64,000 nucleotides of DNA from an uncultured Pelagibacteraceae bacterium (GTDB lineage Bacteria > Pseudomonadota > Alphaproteobacteria > Pelagibacterales > Pelagibacteraceae), in contig CACJOY010000004.1 in assembly GCA_902595125.1 (NCBI GenBank), positions 1-64,000 on the forward strand, written 5' to 3'. This document shows, piece after piece, positions 60,337 to 64,000 of this stretch. The notes beneath the pieces are model-generated. The model did no database searches, was not told the DNA's origin, and saw only the letters and a program-made list of their open reading frames with translations. Every line of letters begins with the position of its first letter. Position 1 is the stretch's first letter. Position numbers and translations under genes: made by a program.

Positions 60337-62490
60337 ATGGAATTTTTAAAGAAATATCCAAAAACTTTTCAATGGTTATTTTTATTAATTGTATTCTTTG
60401 CTTTGTGCTTTGCGATTGAAGTTCCTGAAACATATAAGTTCATTAGGGGTCAAGCTGAATTTATTAAAGATCCTAATCAAAGTAGTTACATATTTTTAGG
60501 TAAAGAAGTAAGATACTATGCTTTCGATGTCTTCTGGAGATTACCTCCATTGCTTGGATGGTTACCCATTTGGATAAATGACTCGTTATTTTTCTTAATG
60601 AACGAATGGATGCCCATTGAGGTTTGGAATGAAGATACACAAGAGTTTAAAAGTCGTCCTATAGTTTTACAAATTAGTAGAAATTTGACTGCCTTTATGA
60701 CCTTTTTAATAGAATTAATAAGAGAAATTTTACTAGGAGGTCTTGAAACTATAGTTGCGTTTACAAGTTGGGATTGGATAGATAAAAATCCATGGGCTGA
60801 ACTACCAGGATTACCTTGGACTATTGTTGCAGCAGGTGCAGCATTTCTTTCATATAAGCTTAGCGGCAAAGGTCTAGCTTTTTTTGCCGGTGTAACTATG
60901 ATTTATATTTCAGTGTTTGGTCAATGGAAACCATCAATGCAAACTCTTTCATTTATATTGGTTGCAGCTCCATTATCTTTTATATTCGGTTTAGGATTAG
61001 GAATAGCAGCTTTTAAAAGTAAACGTGTAGAGAAAGCTTTATATCCAATATTATTAGTGATGCAAACAATGCCACAATACGCTGTATTGGTTCCTGCGCT
61101 AGTCCTCTTTGGAGTGGGCGATCATGCTGCAGTCATTATTACTATGGTTGTGGCAATACCACCGATGATATTATTAACCCTATTAGGTTTAAGAGCGGTG
61201 CCACCAGAGGTTATGGAAGCAGGTAGAATGAGTGGATGTAATAATTTTCAATTAATGTTTAAAGTATTAATCCCAACTGCTAGGAGAGATATTTTAATTG
61301 GAGTAAACCAAGTTATCATGGTGTGTTTTTCGATGGCAGTTATTTCAGCCTTTATTGGAGCAAAAGGTTTAGGATTTAATTTATTATTAGCATTAAACCA
61401 ATTGAATATTGGATTAGCTCTGGAGGCAGGCTTATGTATTAGTTTAATTGCAATTCTATTAGATAAGATGTCTTTAGCATGGGCAAATAAACAAACAGAT
61501 TATTTTGGCAATCTTACATTCTATCAAAGAAACAAAAATCTTTTATTTTTTGGAGCTACATTTGTTATTGGAATAATACTAGCTTACATTGGAACTTTTT
61601 TATTCAAAGATACATTCAACTATTTATTTGAAATTCCACACAATAAAGGAATATCTACTGCTGATTTTTGGAATAAAGGGGTAGATTGGATTTTTGATAC
61701 TTTCTTCGTTTACATTAAAGCCTTTAATACATGGTTAATTCAAGAAGTGCTTCAACCAATGAGAGCTTTATATTTAAGAATGCCTGCAATTGCTACAATA
61801 GTATTAGTTGTAGGTGCAGGATATCTAATCGGTGGCCTACGTTCAGCTTTGGTAGTTTGTGCTTTAACTTTATTTATCGCTTTTAGTCCATGGTGGGATA
61901 GAGCATTAGTTACAGCGTATATGGCAACTTTTGGAGTTTTTGTTTCTTGTATTATTGGATTTACTGTAGGAACTTTATGTTTTCAAAATAAACACTCAGC
62001 AAATTTTATGTTAGGCGTTTGTGATATTTTTCAAACATTCCCATCTTTTGTATATTTAATTCCAGTGATGATGTTATTTGGTATAACTGATACATCTGTA
62101 CTTATTGCAGTCATAGTTTATGCAACGATACCAGCAACAAGATATACAATTGAGGGACTTAGAAGTGTTCCTGCTGGCTTACATGATGCAGCAACTATGT
62201 CAGGCGTAAATAAATTTCAAAGATTAACTAAAATAGAATTCCCTTTGGCATTCCCACATATGATGCTTGGTATAAATCAAACGATTGTATTTGCTTTGTT
62301 TATGGTAATTATTGGAGCATTTATTGGAACAGAAGATTTAGGTCAATATATTTTAAAAGCATTATCAGATAAAAATGGTGCAGGAATTGGATTAACACTT
62401 GGTATCTGTGTAGCTTTTATAGCTTTAATATTTGATAACTTAATTAGAGCTTATGTTCAAAAAAGAAAAAAACACCTGGGAATTGATTAA
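60337..62490 (+). CDS. tmoV: TMAO ABC transporter permease, fused double domain
   Basis: A 717-residue permease made of two BPD_transp_1 halves in one chain, like a fusion of two ProW-type proteins. The EAA loops are EAGRMSGCNNFQLMFKVLIP around 295-314 and DAATMSGVNKFQRLTKIEFP around 615-634. Each half has its own pore helices, so it would act without a dimer partner. The N-terminal 150 residues hold a hydrophobic helix and amphipathic segments (VFWRLPPLLGWLPIWIND). TmoV of the TMAO transporter has this long form, which supports the call. It is convergent with tmm, with seven bases between. Confidence 0.9.
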   Translation: MEFLKKYPKTFQWLFLLIVFFALCFAIEVPETYKFIRGQAEFIKDPNQSSYIFLGKEVRYYAFDVFWRLPPLLGWLPIWINDSLFFLMNEWMPIEVWNEDTQEFKSRPIVLQISRNLTAFMTFLIELIREILLGGLETIVAFTSWDWIDKNPWAELPGLPWTIVAAGAAFLSYKLSGKGLAFFAGVTMIYISVFGQWKPSMQTLSFILVAAPLSFIFGLGLGIAAFKSKRVEKALYPILLVMQTMPQYAVLVPALVLFGVGDHAAVIITMVVAIPPMILLTLLGLRAVPPEVMEAGRMSGCNNFQLMFKVLIPTARRDILIGVNQVIMVCFSMAVISAFIGAKGLGFNLLLALNQLNIGLALEAGLCISLIAILLDKMSLAWANKQTDYFGNLTFYQRNKNLLFFGATFVIGIILAYIGTFLFKDTFNYLFEIPHNKGISTADFWNKGVDWIFDTFFVYIKAFNTWLIQEVLQPMRALYLRMPAIATIVLVVGAGYLIGGLRSALVVCALTLFIAFSPWWDRALVTAYMATFGVFVSCIIGFTVGTLCFQNKHSANFMLGVCDIFQTFPSFVYLIPVMMLFGITDTSVLIAVIVYATIPATRYTIEGLRSVPAGLHDAATMSGVNKFQRLTKIEFPLAFPHMMLGINQTIVFALFMVIIGAFIGTEDLGQYILKALSDKNGAGIGLTLGICVAFIALIFDNLIRAYVQKRKKHLGID

Positions 62491-62497
62491 CTTTAAA

Positions 62498-63829
62498 CTA
62501 TTTATCTAAAAAAGTTTTTGATGAGTCATCCATAGCAGTTGCCCATGGAGTATGATGAATAGGAGCTACTGAACCAGTTACTGGAGATGAGAAAGATTTA
62601 TTTCTGTAAGTTGAAATATCCTCAACTTTGTGATGCTCCCATTCCTTAAAGTGCTTTCTTATTAACTCAAAATCAATTTTTGGATAATCAGACATTTCAT
62701 GTAGTTCTTTTGTATACTCAGTTTGAAAATCAATCATTTGATCTGGGTTTTCTAATTTCTCTTCTATTGCTACCCACTTATTAATATCTTTCTCAATTTC
62801 ATTATTATTAGGCAACTTAATTTTATTCATTATTATGTCCCTTGCATACCAAGCCTGACAGTCAAACATATTAAATGTATGAAACTGATCTTGCATTCCA
62901 AGATATAAAAGTTTTTGATTATCTTGCCATACAATACCCTTATATAATTTTGGTGGATAAAGTCTGTTACCAGTTTTTAATTGTAAGCTTTCTTCTAAAA
63001 ATGGAAAATGATGTAAATAACCAGTACATAAAATTACAACGTCAGCTTCCTGTTTAGTACCATCTTTAAAAATTGCTTTTTTACCTTCTAATCTATCTAA
63101 ATAGTGTACCTCTTTCATTCCCTCAGGCCATTTAAATCCCATAGCATTGTGTCTGTATCCTATAGTAACGCTTTTCGCTCCATATTTATTACATTGAAGT
63201 GCAACATCTTCTGCAGAATAGCTACTTCCTAAGACTATCACATTTTTATCTCTAAATTCTTCAGCGTCTCTAAAGTCATGAGAATGCATTATTCTTCCTG
63301 GAAAAGATTTCATACCTTTATATTCAGGAATGAATGGTACAGAAAAATGCCCAGTGGAAACAACAACATAATCAAAATAATCTTTTAAAATTTTATTATT
63401 AACTTTATCTTGGTAACTAATTTCAAATTTTTCATTTTTAAATATTGTATTTATAACCCTTGTATTAAACTTTATTTTACTTTTTAAATTTCCTTTACTC
63501 ACTCTTCCGATAATATAATCATATAAAACCTCTCTAGGTGGGAAAGACGGAATAGGTTTTCCGAAATGTTCATCAAAAGAGTAGTCGGCAAACTCTAAAC
63601 ATTCTTTAGGTCCATTTGACCAAAGATATCGATACATACTATTTGGAACAGGGTCTCCATATTGATCTGAACCAGTTCTCCAGCTATAGTTCCATAATCC
63701 ACCCCAATCTTCTTGTTTTTCAAAACAAACTATTTCAGGAATTTTTTCACCTTTTTTTTCAGCATGCTCAAAAGACCTCAACATTGATAAACCACATGGT
63801 CCGGCACCTATTATTGCAACTCTAGTCAT
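62498..63829 (-). CDS. tmm: Trimethylamine monooxygenase
   Basis: A 443-residue flavin monooxygenase oxidising trimethylamine to TMAO with NADPH and O2. FAD motif IIGAGPCGLSMLRSFE is at 6-21, the FMO signature is FPGRIMHSHDF around 177-187 and the NADPH motif VLGSSYSAEDV follows. CFEKQEDWGGLWNYSW and QDQFHTFNMFDCQAWY match bacterial Tmm. Length is normal for Tmm (about 450). It is convergent with tmoV, so Tmm and the TMAO importer are separately transcribed although adjacent. Some bacterial FMOs also oxidise dimethyl sulfide or other amines. Confidence 0.93.
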   Translation of the reverse strand: MTRVAIIGAGPCGLSMLRSFEHAEKKGEKIPEIVCFEKQEDWGGLWNYSWRTGSDQYGDPVPNSMYRYLWSNGPKECLEFADYSFDEHFGKPIPSFPPREVLYDYIIGRVSKGNLKSKIKFNTRVINTIFKNEKFEISYQDKVNNKILKDYFDYVVVSTGHFSVPFIPEYKGMKSFPGRIMHSHDFRDAEEFRDKNVIVLGSSYSAEDVALQCNKYGAKSVTIGYRHNAMGFKWPEGMKEVHYLDRLEGKKAIFKDGTKQEADVVILCTGYLHHFPFLEESLQLKTGNRLYPPKLYKGIVWQDNQKLLYLGMQDQFHTFNMFDCQAWYARDIIMNKIKLPNNNEIEKDINKWVAIEEKLENPDQMIDFQTEYTKELHEMSDYPKIDFELIRKHFKEWEHHKVEDISTYRNKSFSSPVTGSVAPIHHTPWATAMDDSSKTFLDK

Positions 63830-63912
63830 TCAAATAATAATTTATAATAATATTTTTAAAAAATTAATTTACTAACAAAATACTAAAAATTAAAATAAAA
63901 TAATTTCATTTT

Positions 63913-64000
63913 ATGAAAAAATTTATAATTTCAATAGACCAAGGAACAACCTCAAGTAGAGCAATTTTATTTGATTTAAAAGGTAAACCAATATTTGTTT
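63913..64000 (+). CDS. glpK: Glycerol kinase, N-terminal end (partial)
   Basis: The window ends after 29 codons. The visible residues [20 protein letters not shown] contain the [12 protein letters not shown]-phosphate motif that opens glycerol kinase (FGGY family). The last codons are complete through [10 protein letters not shown]. The rest lies outside, so catalytic residues cannot be checked. Another FGGY kinase is possible, but the TTSSRAILF form is typical of GlpK. The 83 bases between this start and the tmm start show only AT-rich sequence. Confidence 0.85.
   Translation, partial: MKKFIISIDQGTTSSRAILFDLKGKPIFV

Noticed and set aside
1-64000. CRISPR arrays, insertion sequences, tRNA or rRNA genes
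   Set aside because: I saw no regularly spaced repeats, no transposase-like frames and no cloverleaf or rRNA signature when reading the intergenic regions; a tRNAscan and Infernal run would settle it.

Overview
The window is a very AT-rich, very compact stretch of bacterial chromosome with short spacers and many 1-14 base gene overlaps. Gene content points to the SAR11 clade of Alphaproteobacteria (Candidatus Pelagibacter relatives): trimethylamine monooxygenase and TMAO demethylase, GlxBCD/GlnT-type methylamine genes, carnitine and ectoine use, several high-affinity ABC systems with few regulators, and K/I/N-rich proteins. The clade assignment is inference from protein similarity recalled by eye; no 16S rRNA gene or tRNA was found. 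I saw no mobile element, CRISPR array or clear pseudogene.

Layout. 1-3.1 kb: purine and pantothenate biosynthesis (guaB end, a TPR protein, guaA, panB). 3.1-7.1 kb, minus strand: a catabolic operon of luciferase-like monooxygenase, AA_synth (DUF1185), alpha/beta hydrolase and aldehyde dehydrogenase; its substrate is unknown. 7.3-10.7 kb, minus: an EamA exporter, a GMC oxidoreductase and a TauD dioxygenase. 10.7-15.8 kb: SMR exporter and a carnitine module (BKACE, L-carnitine dehydrogenase, gamma-butyrobetaine dioxygenase) that should yield glycine betaine, plus an SDR and an EamA permease. 15.9-25.4 kb: ectoine-type genes (EutA-like, DoeA/EutD), a PotABCD-type ABC transporter with its own promoter and internal terminator, a FadN-like beta-oxidation protein and a PhyH dioxygenase. 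25.4-31.4 kb: cyclophilin, a secreted HExxH protein, agmatinase family, aldehyde dehydrogenase, ArgE-type peptidase, CsaA and LysE. 31.4-38.5 kb: aconitase, YfgM/BamB-like envelope proteins, a cupin, ZapE, YjbQ, then a strong Fur-box-like palindrome ahead of a 58-residue cysteine-rich protein missing from the ORF track, and a DUF2061 protein.

38.5-64 kb is dominated by nitrogen and one-carbon metabolism. After photolyase, a DpaL-like lyase and a GlnT-type enzyme comes an ammonium transporter with small membrane proteins. Next is a minus-strand operon: FAD oxidoreductase, GmaS-like ligase, MgsA/B/C-like N-methylglutamate synthase subunits and an unknown 132-residue protein. Divergent from it is mcl-mtkA-mtkB (malyl-CoA lyase and malate-CoA ligase). 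Then come a MarR-like regulator with TMAO demethylase (tdm), divergent from the TMAO transporter genes tmoX, tmoW and tmoV, which are interrupted by three small secreted or membrane genes; tmm; and the start of glpK.

Together the right half encodes TMA to TMAO (Tmm), TMAO uptake (TmoXWV) and demethylation (Tdm), and methylamine to gamma-glutamylmethylamide to N-methylglutamate (GmaS, MgsABC), with a single FAD enzyme as candidate for the last step. The dimethylamine monooxygenase is not in the window. Malate cleavage to acetyl-CoA and glyoxylate lies in the middle.
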